Source of the DNA: Klugiella xanthotipulae
GTDB lineage: Bacteria > Actinomycetota > Actinomycetes > Actinomycetales > Microbacteriaceae
Direction of reading: 5' to 3'
Assembly (NCBI RefSeq): GCF_006716695.1
Contig: NZ_VFPN01000003.1
Span: forward strand, 310,001-374,000
DNA: 64,000 nt
The notes under the pieces were generated by a model. It was not told the origin of the DNA, made no database searches, and was given only the letters and a program-made list of their open reading frames with translations. A program made the position numbers and the translations under genes. The number at the start of each line of letters is the position of its first letter. Within the stretch, counting starts at the first letter, position 1. Shown in pieces: positions 37,001 to 43,853 of this stretch.

Positions 37001-37137
37001 AGATCTCCGACGCTGACCTCGCCCGACTCTCCCCGCTCGTGGACACCCACATCAACATGCTCGGCCGCTACGCCTTCACCACCCCACCCTTCAACGGGCT
37101 ACGGCCCCTACGCGGAACGGATCCGGTCACCCAGTAG
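34066..37137 (+). CDS. tnpA: Tn3-family transposase
   Basis: This is the transposase that cuts and joins the terminal repeats and generates the 5-bp target duplication. The 1023-residue length is typical of the family. Residues 1-160 form the N-terminal DNA-binding part (FLSDEQAAAFGRFVGDPSRS). The C-terminal third is the DDE nuclease: D710 in LLVSVDGLRF, D783 in MIASDTASYSDMVF and probably E919 in TVHESRH. ATG 34066 follows GGTAGGGTGA, while the frame extends to 34036. It reads towards the cargo operon, and 9 nt separate the two convergent stops. Confidence 0.95.
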   Translation: MPVEFLSDEQAAAFGRFVGDPSRSELERFFFLDDADLALVGRHRGEQNRLGFAVQLGTVRFLGTFLVDPLEVPTAVLDFVAGQLDVVDPSVIKGYSEREATARVHAREIRRVYGFRDLGEELASELRVFVEARAWTHGEGPHALFDRATAWLRRRRVLLPGVTTLVRVVQQSREAAHTRLYEHLADAADLVDPSMGSRLRGLLVVGAGERSSELERLRTSPTRTSGKEMDRALARVQAVRALGAGAVDVSGVPASRLQVLARYGLKAKSQRLRRLAEPRRTATLVAAVWSLESRAVDDALDLFDVLITRRVVNPSRRAVAEDRAKRMPELEKASTVLARVSRALVDVLDADDENIVLDVEAVWAALEQVAPREQIAAAAAKVGELVPAEVGEQSELREQMSRRYRTVAPFLPLLGAALPLLATAEGAAVLAAAQGLGGMRQRRRVRREEVDTSLVSPGWQRLVFTGEGGQDVDRDAWVLCVLEQLRAALRRRDVFAEPSVRWADPRAQLLEGPRWDEVRTQALTGLGLDMPVDEHLADVTASLDAAWLTLADGLSVTGGQGPVRVEIGEDDRARLSMDRLDAIEVPASLHELRRRVAGMLPEVDLPELLLEVHGWTGFLDAYTHLSGAGTRVKDLAVSVAALLVAEACNVGLTPVVSETSPALGRDRLGHVDQNYLRSETHAAANAILIEAQGAIPITRSWGDGLLVSVDGLRFTVPVRTINAGPNPKYFGRGHGLTWFNAVNDQVAGVGAVVVPGTMRDSLHVLDTVLNLDGGPKPEMIASDTASYSDMVFGIFRLLGYKFSPRIADVSDARLWRANPPGRTPSDYGPLNDLARNKIDLDKIRRHWPEMLRVAGSLVTGAVRAYDLLRMLARDGRPTPLGAAIIEYGRIAKTEHLLTMCDPVDETHRRSIGHQLTVHESRHRLVRAIFHGRRGQIYQRYRDDQEDQLGALGLVVNAVVVWNTTYIDAAVTALRTEGREISDADLARLSPLVDTHINMLGRYAFTTPPFNGLRPLRGTDPVTQ

Positions 37138-37146
37138 ATGCTTGAT

Positions 37147-37629
37147 CTACGACGCCGGGTCTCTACGGACTCCTTGCGGCCAAACGACTCGCACCTCAAC
37201 CCCTAGTTCGCGGGCATAGGCTACGACGTCACCGGTCCCACCTTGTCCGCGGGCAGGTTCACCGTCCCAGACGGCAACCATCAGATCAACGTTCTCGACG
37301 ATGTACCGGCCTGCCGCGTCATAGGCCTGCTCGCTAGGAGCCGGGTAAGGAAGGCGAGTTGTGTCGACCGCTGAGGCAAACAGCCCGTGGTACTCCTCCA
37401 GCTCGCGATCATTGAAGGTGGTGTCGTAATCCGTGCAAGGGACCACCACGTGCAACTGGCCTCCAGTGCGAAGAATTTCGACTGCAAACAACTGGTCGGC
37501 TCCGGCCGCGAGACAGCTGTACCCGGTCACTTCCTCGTGCGTACTGAGCACCGCTCGGATACCATCAACGATGAAGTCGAGAGCATCAGCGGGGATGTCC
37601 TGATGGCCTGTAATCCCAATACGCGTCAT
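37147..37629 (-). CDS. SLOG-like Rossmannoid protein, third gene of the TIR-caspase operon
   Basis: A 160-residue protein with the features of the SLOG (SMF/DprA-LOG) superfamily, a Rossmann-type fold that binds nucleotides and in type I Thoeris senses cyclic ADP-ribose. Visible signatures are the opening strand and turn RIGITGHQDIP, the SCLAAGADQLFAVE helix cap, and VAVWDGEPARGQGGTGDVVA, where the GxGGT turn would contact phosphate. Family membership is my reading of these motifs, and HHpred would decide it. Its ATG overlaps the caspase stop (ATGA), and GAAGGGCGG precedes it. It may sense, hydrolyse or buffer the TIR signal. Confidence 0.72.
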   Translation of the reverse strand: MTRIGITGHQDIPADALDFIVDGIRAVLSTHEEVTGYSCLAAGADQLFAVEILRTGGQLHVVVPCTDYDTTFNDRELEEYHGLFASAVDTTRLPYPAPSEQAYDAAGRYIVENVDLMVAVWDGEPARGQGGTGDVVAYARELGVEVRVVWPQGVRRDPAS

Positions 37630-38585
37630 ATCCGCCCTTCCTTGACCATATGCCAGTAGTGCTTCCCCAGCGCAGTGAGCCGACACCCTTTCGAGTTCAT
37701 TGCAGCGTAGTACAAATGATCTTCGTCAACCGGTTCGACAAGCCGGCAAGCCCGGTATTTTTGGAGACCCGCAAAGATGTCTTCATGCGCAAGATCCTCG
37801 GGTTCGGCTGTCGGCTCATACGAGGGGTCGAGAGAGTAGTCATCCTCGGGATTGGGAAACCACTCAGTTAGCTTCCGCAGAGTAGGCAATGGGACTCGGG
37901 GTTCACACTTGCGGATGTCATGCAGTCGATCAATGTTCGCCTTGAACGTTGGTCGTTGCTCCCAGGCTCCGAACGACTCCGACAGGTAAGCGTAGAGGCC
38001 TGAGACGTTCACGTGTCCGAGGACATCTGCGGCACCAGCTTCGAGTGCGCCTTCGAGGTAGGTTGAGAACATGCCTCGCCCCCCGGCCTCTGCGGATGGC
38101 TGGTCATCACGGCTTGCAGTCAACACAGTGAGCCCCTTGCGCAAGTTCGCCAGGCCATTGTTCAGGCTCTCGATAGTTCCCGCGCCCCCTGAGAAGCAGC
38201 AGTCGAGGATCACCAGAATCTCCGTATGTGGCGCACACTGGCTGATCTTGGCGAGAACTTCAGCGAACGCGACCCCAGGCGTCTGCTCAGTCGCATCCGA
38301 GGTCACCAGTGTAACGTCACCGTTGCGCGGCGAACCGTGCCCGGCGAAGTAGAAAAGAGCAAATGCGGGACCACTGGCCAGTAGTTCGTCGAGCCCGCCC
38401 AGGAGTTGGTCCCGGGTCACTGGACCATTCGCGTCTCGCGCCGCGAGGAGGCGACACTCGAGGTTCGGGCTGTCATCTTCGTTGCGAGCAAGCAAAGGAT
38501 GTAGCGAGGAGGCATCATTGACGCACCCAAAAAGCGGACCGACGTCCTGGTAGTAGTCGATTCCGACCAATAGAGCACGTTTCAT
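37626..38585 (-). CDS. Caspase-family (C14) protease, putative type IV Thoeris effector
   Basis: A 319-residue protein whose first 205 residues are a caspase-like peptidase domain. It opens with RALLVGIDYY. The catalytic dyad is His83 in FYFAGHGSP and Cys130 in VILDCCFSGG. Residues about 215-319 form a second domain with LDPSYEPT and ending NSKGCRLTALGKHYWHMVKE, probably a winged-helix-like sensor or regulatory part. In published type IV Thoeris, such a caspase is activated by a TIR-made cyclic ADP-ribose isomer and degrades cell proteins to stop phage. It overlaps the TIR gene by 4 nt upstream and the SLOG gene by 4 nt downstream. Confidence 0.88.
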   Translation of the reverse strand: MKRALLVGIDYYQDVGPLFGCVNDASSLHPLLARNEDDSPNLECRLLAARDANGPVTRDQLLGGLDELLASGPAFALFYFAGHGSPRNGDVTLVTSDATEQTPGVAFAEVLAKISQCAPHTEILVILDCCFSGGAGTIESLNNGLANLRKGLTVLTASRDDQPSAEAGGRGMFSTYLEGALEAGAADVLGHVNVSGLYAYLSESFGAWEQRPTFKANIDRLHDIRKCEPRVPLPTLRKLTEWFPNPEDDYSLDPSYEPTAEPEDLAHEDIFAGLQKYRACRLVEPVDEDHLYYAAMNSKGCRLTALGKHYWHMVKEGRI

Positions 38586-38995
38586 GCGTTCTTACCCTCA
38601 CCCATCATCTGGGTGACAGCTGCAGCGATGCCTGCCCAAGTCCAGGCGATGGTTCGGCTCCGCGCAAGCCCTGTCGGAAGCGTCGAACTTGTTCCCGCTC
38701 CACCGACGTAGACCCCGAACACGGGGACGTTGTTGGCTTTGGCCATCGCGATCTCTTTAGCGACGCCGGTAGCACTTGCCATGGACTCGCCGACCAAGAC
38801 GATGCACATGTGCGTCCTGGACATTTTTGTTTCAATAAGAGCTTCCCACTCGTTCTGCGGAAGGTCGCTCTTGCTCGACCAGTCCTCGATCGTGAATGGC
38901 GTGGGTGAATCGGTCTTCGCCTGACCGGCGAAAAGGATCTTCTCAACGGCGTTGTTGTCGAAGTCGAAGCTGACGAAAGCGCGGGGGTCGGACAT
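38582..38995 (-). CDS. TIR-like (ThsB/MTH538-type) protein, putative Thoeris signal generator
   Basis: The 137-residue product is a single TIR-like domain of the MTH538/ThsB group. The hallmark strand is AFVSFDFDNNAVEK, followed by FTIEDWSSKSDLPQNEW, the CIVLVGESMASATGVAKEI strand-helix with the probable catalytic Glu81, and NNVPVFGVYVGG. Proteins of this group in Thoeris use NAD+ to make cyclic ADP-ribose isomers on phage infection. ATG 38995 has a near-ideal GGAGG site; the open frame to 39157 runs into the res region. It is the first gene of the operon with the caspase and SLOG genes. Confidence 0.85.
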   Translation of the reverse strand: MSDPRAFVSFDFDNNAVEKILFAGQAKTDSPTPFTIEDWSSKSDLPQNEWEALIETKMSRTHMCIVLVGESMASATGVAKEIAMAKANNVPVFGVYVGGAGTSSTLPTGLARSRTIAWTWAGIAAAVTQMMGEGKNA

Positions 38996-39113
38996 GTGTT
39001 CCTCCTGCGGGTCTGTGATGGTGATCACCAACGTACAGGTATCCCCCGACATCCCACCAGTAGCCACCTGGACGTCGATGACCATCAAGGGTGCGTGATC
39101 GAACTTCGTGCGT

Positions 39114-39263
39114 CGTCTCGAAAAAGAGTAGGTTTCCGAGACGCCCGACAGGCCCACGAGCTCGACGACGAGAACCGCGAGATGCTGTCATCGGCGAATG
39201 TCTCAGAAAGTCATCTCATGGTCGCTTGTCTCCGAAAGTTGGCTGATGGAGTTTTGTGAGACG
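39114..39263. promoter_or_regulatory. Resolution (res) site region of the Tn3 element
   Basis: Repeated CGTCTC/TGTCTC half-sites lie upstream of tnpR. CGTCTCG (39114-39120) faces CGAGACG (39137-39143). TGTCTCAGAAAG starts at 39199 and TGTCTCCGAAAG at 39227, the latter facing GTGAGACG (39256-39263). Spaced inverted half-sites are what a serine resolvase binds. The region also separates tnpR from the divergent TIR operon, so both promoters probably lie in or beside it, and resolvase binding could affect cargo expression. Confidence 0.6.
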
Positions 39264-39272
39264 ATTCGGGGC

Positions 39273-39863
39273 ATGAGACTGCTGGGGTACACGCGGGTGA
39301 GCACGAACGACCAAGACGACCGACTCCAGGTCGACGCCCTCCTCGCCGCCGGGGTCGCCCGGCGCGACGTCTACGCCGACGTCACCTCGGGCGCCCGGGC
39401 CGCGACGGGCCGGCCAGGGATGAGCCGACTCCTCGAGTACGCGGGCAAGGGCGACACCGTCGTGGTGTGGCGCATCGACCGACTCGGCCGATCCCTGCTC
39501 GACGTCCTGGCCACCGTCGAGCTCATGCGCACCCGCGGGGTCGGGGTCCGCTCGATCAGCGACGGCATCGACCCCGCAACCACGAACGGCCGTCTGCTGC
39601 TCGGGATGCTGGCGACCCTGGCCGAGTACGAGCGCGAGCTCATCACCGAACGCGTCCGCGCCGGCGTCACCGCCGCCCAAGCAGCAGGCACGAAGTTCGG
39701 GCGACCACCCCTCGACCCCGACGACGTCGCAGCCAAGCTCGCCATCGTCGACCAAGCCCGCGCCGCCGGTCGCACCGTCACCGACGCCGCACGCCTCGTC
39801 GGGTGGTCACGCGCCACCTACTACCGCCACCACACCAGCAACCGACCCAACCCAACCGCCTAA
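39273..39863 (+). CDS. tnpR: Tn3-type serine resolvase
   Basis: This site-specific recombinase resolves transposition cointegrates at res. The 196-residue product has the N-terminal catalytic domain starting RLLGYTRVSTNDQ (nucleophile Ser10), WRIDRLGRSLLDV and LATLAEYERELITER, and a C-terminal helix-turn-helix (VTDAARLVGWSRATYYRH). ATG 39273 is chosen over the open frame from 39198, which lies within res. The stop codon ends one base before the right terminal repeat. Confidence 0.93.
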   Translation: MRLLGYTRVSTNDQDDRLQVDALLAAGVARRDVYADVTSGARAATGRPGMSRLLEYAGKGDTVVVWRIDRLGRSLLDVLATVELMRTRGVGVRSISDGIDPATTNGRLLLGMLATLAEYERELITERVRAGVTAAQAAGTKFGRPPLDPDDVAAKLAIVDQARAAGRTVTDAARLVGWSRATYYRHHTSNRPNPTA

Positions 39864-39864
39864 G

Positions 39865-39896
39865 GCTCGTTTTCACGGCGCTGCTACCAAGACCCC
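39865..39896 (-). repeat. Right terminal inverted repeat (IRR) of the Tn3 element
   Basis: 32 bp ending ACCAAGACCCC on the plus strand, inverted relative to 33993-34024 with one mismatch. Confidence 0.93.
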
Positions 39897-39901
39897 TTTC
39901 A
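39897..39901. repeat. Right target-site duplication TTTCA
   Basis: Identical to 33988-33992 and directly outside the right terminal repeat. Confidence 0.92.
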
Positions 39902-40277
39902 CGGACGGCACCCCCGAACCAGCGATGGTCTAGGCCGATCCCGGGGCCACCGCCGCATCACCCATGCACCGCTGGCGCTCGACGCCGCGAATCACAACTA
40001 CGTCGGTTCACGACTCGGGCTCGATGACCGACTTGGGTTCCCCGGCGGTCACGACATTTACGGCTTCCCCAGCACCCTTGTCATCAATGCAGAGCACGAT
40101 AACATGCGCGCCTCCGGCGACCTCTTCGCCGCCGAGCTGATCCGCTCCGGTGTCGATGTGCAGCACCACGTACTCCCGGGAACACATCATGCATTCCTGA
40201 ACCGTCCTGAGCGAGAAGCGTTGACGACCGCGACCACGCTAATTGCAGCGTGGATGCGAGCCGTGATGGAACACTGA
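39902..40277 (+). pseudogene. 3' half of the interrupted alpha/beta hydrolase gene
   Basis: Read in the phase left by codon 143 of the 5' half, this segment stays open to TGA at 40275-40277. It supplies the missing catalytic acid in STLVINAEHDNMR and the catalytic histidine in LPGTHHAFLN, both at the positions expected for an HSL-type esterase. It also carries the C-terminal helix TLIAAWMRAVMEH. It has no start of its own and is not expected to be translated. Confidence 0.85.
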
Positions 40278-40773
40278 GCCGGAACTCTACCGTACCGATA
40301 GTGGTTTCGATCCAGGTCGGGTTGGTGAAACGGTCAAGACTCTGAGCGTCGCGACGTCAGAACCGGTCGTTTCCTGGATGACAGACGATCGTTGGCGACA
40401 CTCCGTCATGCCGTCCAGAAAGACGTACGGGAACCAGCGCGCCGCGGCGATGCTTCTGGAAGGTATTCGAGACGATAGCCCAACGAACGAGCCGTTGCCG
40501 TTATCTCAATCGCCAAGCAACTCGGCGTCAGGCGTTTCCTCCTTACAAACAACTCCTGAACTCTCTTCTAGTGGAGGATTCTTTACCACTGAGGCTCAGG
40601 CCCCGCCTAGTGCGGTAAGCTGCTTGCCCCTTCGCTTCTATTGGCCTCTCCTTCACTGATTGTTCCCATTACAGGTAATATTCGCAGAAAAACAAATCCC
40701 ACTGAACCAGGTTCGCATACCTCTGCGTAGCCGCGACAGCGTGGTAAACATGCAAAGGCCCCCTGCGTCCCGA
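40278..40773. other. Right end of the island without an intact gene; possible IS3-type remnant
   Basis: No full gene is supported. At 40485-40555 one plus-strand frame reads ERAVAVISIAKQLGVRR, which resembles the helix-turn-helix of IS3-type orfA proteins but is far too short to be functional and may be chance. An upstream frame from 40378 has no ribosome site. The junction with the native trp region lies somewhere between about 40560 and 40760. Confidence 0.4.
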
Positions 40774-40779
40774 TAGACT
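40774..40779 (+). promoter_or_regulatory. Putative -10 element for the downstream trp segment
   Basis: TAGACT lies 28 nt upstream of the HG-motif small gene. No good -35 is visible. Since the island separates trpCBA from the his-trpE promoter, this or a nearby promoter must drive the second half of the trp operon. Confidence 0.4.
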
Positions 40780-40807
40780 CGGGTGCGTACATTTCGTTAG
40801 GAGATTC

Positions 40808-41041
40808 ATGAGTATCGAACACGAAGAACCCGGCCACGGAGACTCACCCGCAGCATGGACCGCGGTTGTCCTGATGCTGATTGGAATGGCTGCCGGTACG
40901 GTTGCATTCTTTATGCATCAGCCGATGATCGTCTTGGCATGCGCTGGCCTGGTTGTTGTGGGTCCACTGGTGGGCTTCATCATGTCCAAAGCTGGATACG
41001 GTGTCAACGGCCCCAAGTACGTCGCTAAGGCACATAACTAA
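40808..41041 (+). CDS. HG-motif small membrane protein of the trp operon (DUF6704-like)
   Basis: A 77-residue protein that in actinobacteria normally sits between the Trp membrane protein and trpC. It has the characteristic HGDSPAAWTAV motif at residues 9-19, two membrane helices (about 17-36 and 40-60) and a polar C-terminus GYGVNGPKYVAK. TAGGAG gives a good ribosome site. Function is unknown. Here it follows the island instead of its usual neighbour. Confidence 0.82.
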   Translation: MSIEHEEPGHGDSPAAWTAVVLMLIGMAAGTVAFFMHQPMIVLACAGLVVVGPLVGFIMSKAGYGVNGPKYVAKAHN

Positions 41042-41042
41042 A

Positions 41043-41813
41043 GTGCTGAATTCCTTATTGGCAGGCTCGTTAGAAGACGCGGCCGCTCGCCGTGCGCAGC
41101 GCCCCCTCAGTATCGTTGAGGCCGCTGCGCACGAGCAGGCTCCAGCTCTTGATGCTCTTGCGTTCCTACAGCCCGGGGAGAGAGTCAAGATTATTGCCGA
41201 GGTCAAGCGGGCGAGTCCATCCCGTGGTGCCCTTGCCGATATCCCGGATCCGGCTGCGCTTGCCGCCCTGTACGAAGACGGCGGGGCGAGCGCCGTAAGC
41301 GTTCTCACGGAACAACGCAAGTTCGGTGGATCACTGGCCGACCTGGAGGCCGTTCGCCAAGCGATCAGCCTCCCTGTGCTACGCAAAGACTTTATCGCCG
41401 ATCCCTATCAGGTATTTGAAGCGCGTGCCGCGGGGGCAGATATGGTTCTCCTCATCGTCGCGGCGCTTGAACAGCCCCTCTTGCAGGAGCTATACGCTCT
41501 TATCCGGGAGCTCGGCATGGCTGCACTCGTTGAGACTCACGATGCTGACGAGGTCTCGCGTGCGCTCGATATCGGCGCCAGCATCGTGGGCGTTAACGCT
41601 CGAAACCTCTCCACCTTCGAGCTGGACCGGGATCTCTTTGGCCGCATCGCCGATCAGATTCCCTCGGGTGTAGTACGGGTAGCCGAGTCTGCTGTGCACT
41701 CAGCCGACGATGTAGCTCATTACCGTCGCGATGGCGCGGATGCCGTTTTGGTCGGCGAAGCACTGGTGACTGGTGATCCCTTGGCGACCCTGGCCCATTT
41801 TTTGGCGGTATAG
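41043..41813 (+). CDS. trpC: Indole-3-glycerol phosphate synthase
   Basis: This TIM-barrel enzyme converts CdRP to indole-3-glycerol phosphate in tryptophan synthesis. The 256-residue product has KIIAEVKRASPSRG, VLTEQRKFGGS, VLRKDFIADPYQVFEARAAG, VGVNARNL and VAESAV, the conserved barrel loops with the catalytic lysines and glutamates. It is not fused to TrpF. The GTG start is one base after the preceding stop. The open frame reaching back into that gene is ignored. Confidence 0.95.
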   Translation: MLNSLLAGSLEDAAARRAQRPLSIVEAAAHEQAPALDALAFLQPGERVKIIAEVKRASPSRGALADIPDPAALAALYEDGGASAVSVLTEQRKFGGSLADLEAVRQAISLPVLRKDFIADPYQVFEARAAGADMVLLIVAALEQPLLQELYALIRELGMAALVETHDADEVSRALDIGASIVGVNARNLSTFELDRDLFGRIADQIPSGVVRVAESAVHSADDVAHYRRDGADAVLVGEALVTGDPLATLAHFLAV

Positions 41814-41816
41814 CAC

Positions 41817-43025
41817 ATGAGCTTAAGAGATGAAGAGGGGCCCTACTTCGGTGATTTCGGTGGACGATTTGTTCCCGAGTCGCTCGTGGCCGCCTTGGAT
41901 GAATTGAGTGCTGCCTACACGGAAGCTCGGAAAGATCCGGCATTTGCTTCCGAACTTACTGAGTTACACCGAACCTATACGGGTCGCCCCTCAATTATTA
42001 CCGAGGTTCCTCGGTTTGCCGAGCACGCTGGTGGTGCTCGTATCATCCTCAAACGCGAGGATCTCAACCACACGGGTTCCCATAAAATCAATAACGTTCT
42101 CGGCCAAGCGCTGCTGACGCGGCGTATTGGCAAGACGCGGGTAATTGCTGAAACCGGCGCTGGCCAGCACGGTGTTGCTACGGCCACCGCTGCTGCGCTC
42201 TTCGGCCTGGACTGCGTGGTGTACATGGGGGAGGTTGACACCGAACGCCAGGCTCTCAACGTGGCCCGGATGCGCCTCCTGGGTGCCGAGGTGATCCCCG
42301 TCACAGCCGGTTCGCGCACCCTCAAGGACGCGATTAATGAGGCTATGCGTGACTGGGTGACCAACGTCGAGCACACCAACTACATTTTTGGCACTGTTGC
42401 CGGTCCACACCCTTTCCCCGCGATGGTTCGCGATTTTCAGAAAATCATCGGAGAAGAAGCTCGCGCACAGGTTCTGAGCTTGACGGGTGAGCTGCCGGAT
42501 GTTGTTGCCGCATGTGTCGGCGGTGGATCCAACGCCATCGGAATCTTCCACGCTTTTCTTGACGACCCCTCTGTCGCTTTATACGGATTCGAGGCGGCGG
42601 GCGAAGGAATTGATACACCGAGGCACTCGGCCACCATCGGGATGGGTCGCCCGGGCGTTTTACACGGTGCTCGCAGCCTGATGCTTCAGGACGAAGACGG
42701 TCAGACACGTGACTCTCACTCAATCTCAGCTGGCTTAGACTACCCGGGTGTTGGCCCGGAGCACGCCTGGCTGGCTGATATTCACCGCGCCACCTATCGA
42801 AGCGTCACCGATGCGGAGGCCATGCACGCTCTCCGCCTGCTCTCACGAACTGAGGGCATTATCCCCGCTATTGAGTCGGCTCATGCCCTCGCGGGCGCGC
42901 TCACACTGGGCCGCGAGCGTGGGCCAGAGAGCACGATTCTGGTCAGCCTCAGCGGCCGGGGCGATAAAGATATGGAAACCGCTGCGGCCTACTTCGACCT
43001 TCTAGATGGAGAAATTGCCCCGTGA
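41817..43025 (+). CDS. trpB: Tryptophan synthase beta chain
   Basis: This PLP enzyme joins indole and serine to form tryptophan, in complex with TrpA. The 402-residue product has the PLP lysine in the motif [17 protein letters not shown] for substrate binding and GGGSNAIG for the PLP phosphate. The N-terminus [12 protein letters not shown] is typical. ATG 41817 is 3 nt after trpC, and the end overlaps trpA by 4 nt. Confidence 0.97.
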   Translation: MSLRDEEGPYFGDFGGRFVPESLVAALDELSAAYTEARKDPAFASELTELHRTYTGRPSIITEVPRFAEHAGGARIILKREDLNHTGSHKINNVLGQALLTRRIGKTRVIAETGAGQHGVATATAAALFGLDCVVYMGEVDTERQALNVARMRLLGAEVIPVTAGSRTLKDAINEAMRDWVTNVEHTNYIFGTVAGPHPFPAMVRDFQKIIGEEARAQVLSLTGELPDVVAACVGGGSNAIGIFHAFLDDPSVALYGFEAAGEGIDTPRHSATIGMGRPGVLHGARSLMLQDEDGQTRDSHSISAGLDYPGVGPEHAWLADIHRATYRSVTDAEAMHALRLLSRTEGIIPAIESAHALAGALTLGRERGPESTILVSLSGRGDKDMETAAAYFDLLDGEIAP

Positions 43026-43807
43026 GCTCAGCAGTAGAACAAGTCATTCGCACACGACGGGATGCTGGTTCGGGTGCGCTCATCGGCTACCTGCCCGTGG
43101 GTTTCCCCTCGCTCGAGGTGAGCATTGACGCCGCCTGCGCTATCGTCGAGAATGGCGTCGATATCCTTGAACTTGGTTTGCCGTACTCTGACCCCGTGAT
43201 GGATGGCCCCGTTATTCAAGCTGCTACCGTGCGCGCCCGTGAGAACGGTTTCCGACTCAGGGACGGGTTTACCGCCGTTCGCGAAATCCAGCAACGTGTT
43301 GATGCCCCCGTCTTGGTGATGACCTACTGGAACCCCGTCATGCAATACGGTGTTGGGCGTTTCGCCGACGACCTCCTCGCTGCGGGTGGAGCCGGGCTGA
43401 TCACGCCTGACCTTATTCCTGACGAGGGTGCCGAGTGGCTGGCCGAATCGGACCGTACCGGTCTCGACCGTGTTTTTCTAGCCGCGCCCTCCTCAACGGA
43501 TGAACGTCTGCGACAAGCTGTGGCGTCAAGTCGCGGCTTTGTGTATACGGTTTCGACAATGGGGGTCACCGGCACACGAAACGATATTGACGACGCCGCC
43601 CAGAAACTCGTGAGTCGGCTCCGGAATGTAGGAGCCGAATATGCGTGTGTTGGTCTCGGGATTTCTACGGGGCAGCACGTTTCCGAAATCCTCAGCTACG
43701 CTGACGGCGCGATTGTGGGCTCGGCCCTGGTTCGCGCTCTTGCAGACGGGGGAGTGAGCGCGGTTGCCGACGTGGCAGCCTCGCTTGCAGCCGGTGCCTC
43801 GGTCTAG
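43022..43807 (+). CDS. trpA: Tryptophan synthase alpha chain
   Basis: This subunit cleaves indole-3-glycerol phosphate and channels indole to TrpB. The 261-residue barrel has [11 protein letters not shown], the catalytic Glu in [16 protein letters not shown] and the catalytic Asp in [12 protein letters not shown], plus VSTMGVTG and the phosphate-binding GSALV. The GTG start overlaps the trpB stop as GTGA. Confidence 0.96.
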   Translation: MSSAVEQVIRTRRDAGSGALIGYLPVGFPSLEVSIDAACAIVENGVDILELGLPYSDPVMDGPVIQAATVRARENGFRLRDGFTAVREIQQRVDAPVLVMTYWNPVMQYGVGRFADDLLAAGGAGLITPDLIPDEGAEWLAESDRTGLDRVFLAAPSSTDERLRQAVASSRGFVYTVSTMGVTGTRNDIDDAAQKLVSRLRNVGAEYACVGLGISTGQHVSEILSYADGAIVGSALVRALADGGVSAVADVAASLAAGASV

Positions 43808-43853
43808 AATCAACTGCACCCCCGAGTAACCGCTTAAGAGAGAGAAGTTTTTG

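Larger units (their letters stand above)
33993..39896. mobile_element. Complete Tn3-family transposon carrying a TIR-caspase-SLOG operon
   Basis: A 5.9-kb unit bounded by 32-bp terminal inverted repeats that begin GGGGTCTTGG and by a perfect 5-bp target duplication. It contains tnpA (plus), a three-gene cargo operon (minus), a res-like region and tnpR (plus). All parts needed for replicative transposition and cointegrate resolution look intact. It interrupts an alpha/beta hydrolase gene inside a larger island. The conserved ends, the TSD and the unbroken target frame indicate recent arrival. Confidence 0.93.

Noticed and set aside
39114-39263. Repeated GTCTC/GAGAC motifs considered as a CRISPR-like or attachment array
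   Set aside because: Too few, unevenly spaced and inverted; the position before tnpR fits a resolvase res site.
40378-40659. Plus-strand 93-codon frame at the right end of the island
   Set aside because: No ribosome site and Ser/Pro-rich sequence; a different frame in the same DNA resembles an IS3 orfA scrap, so neither is a supported gene.
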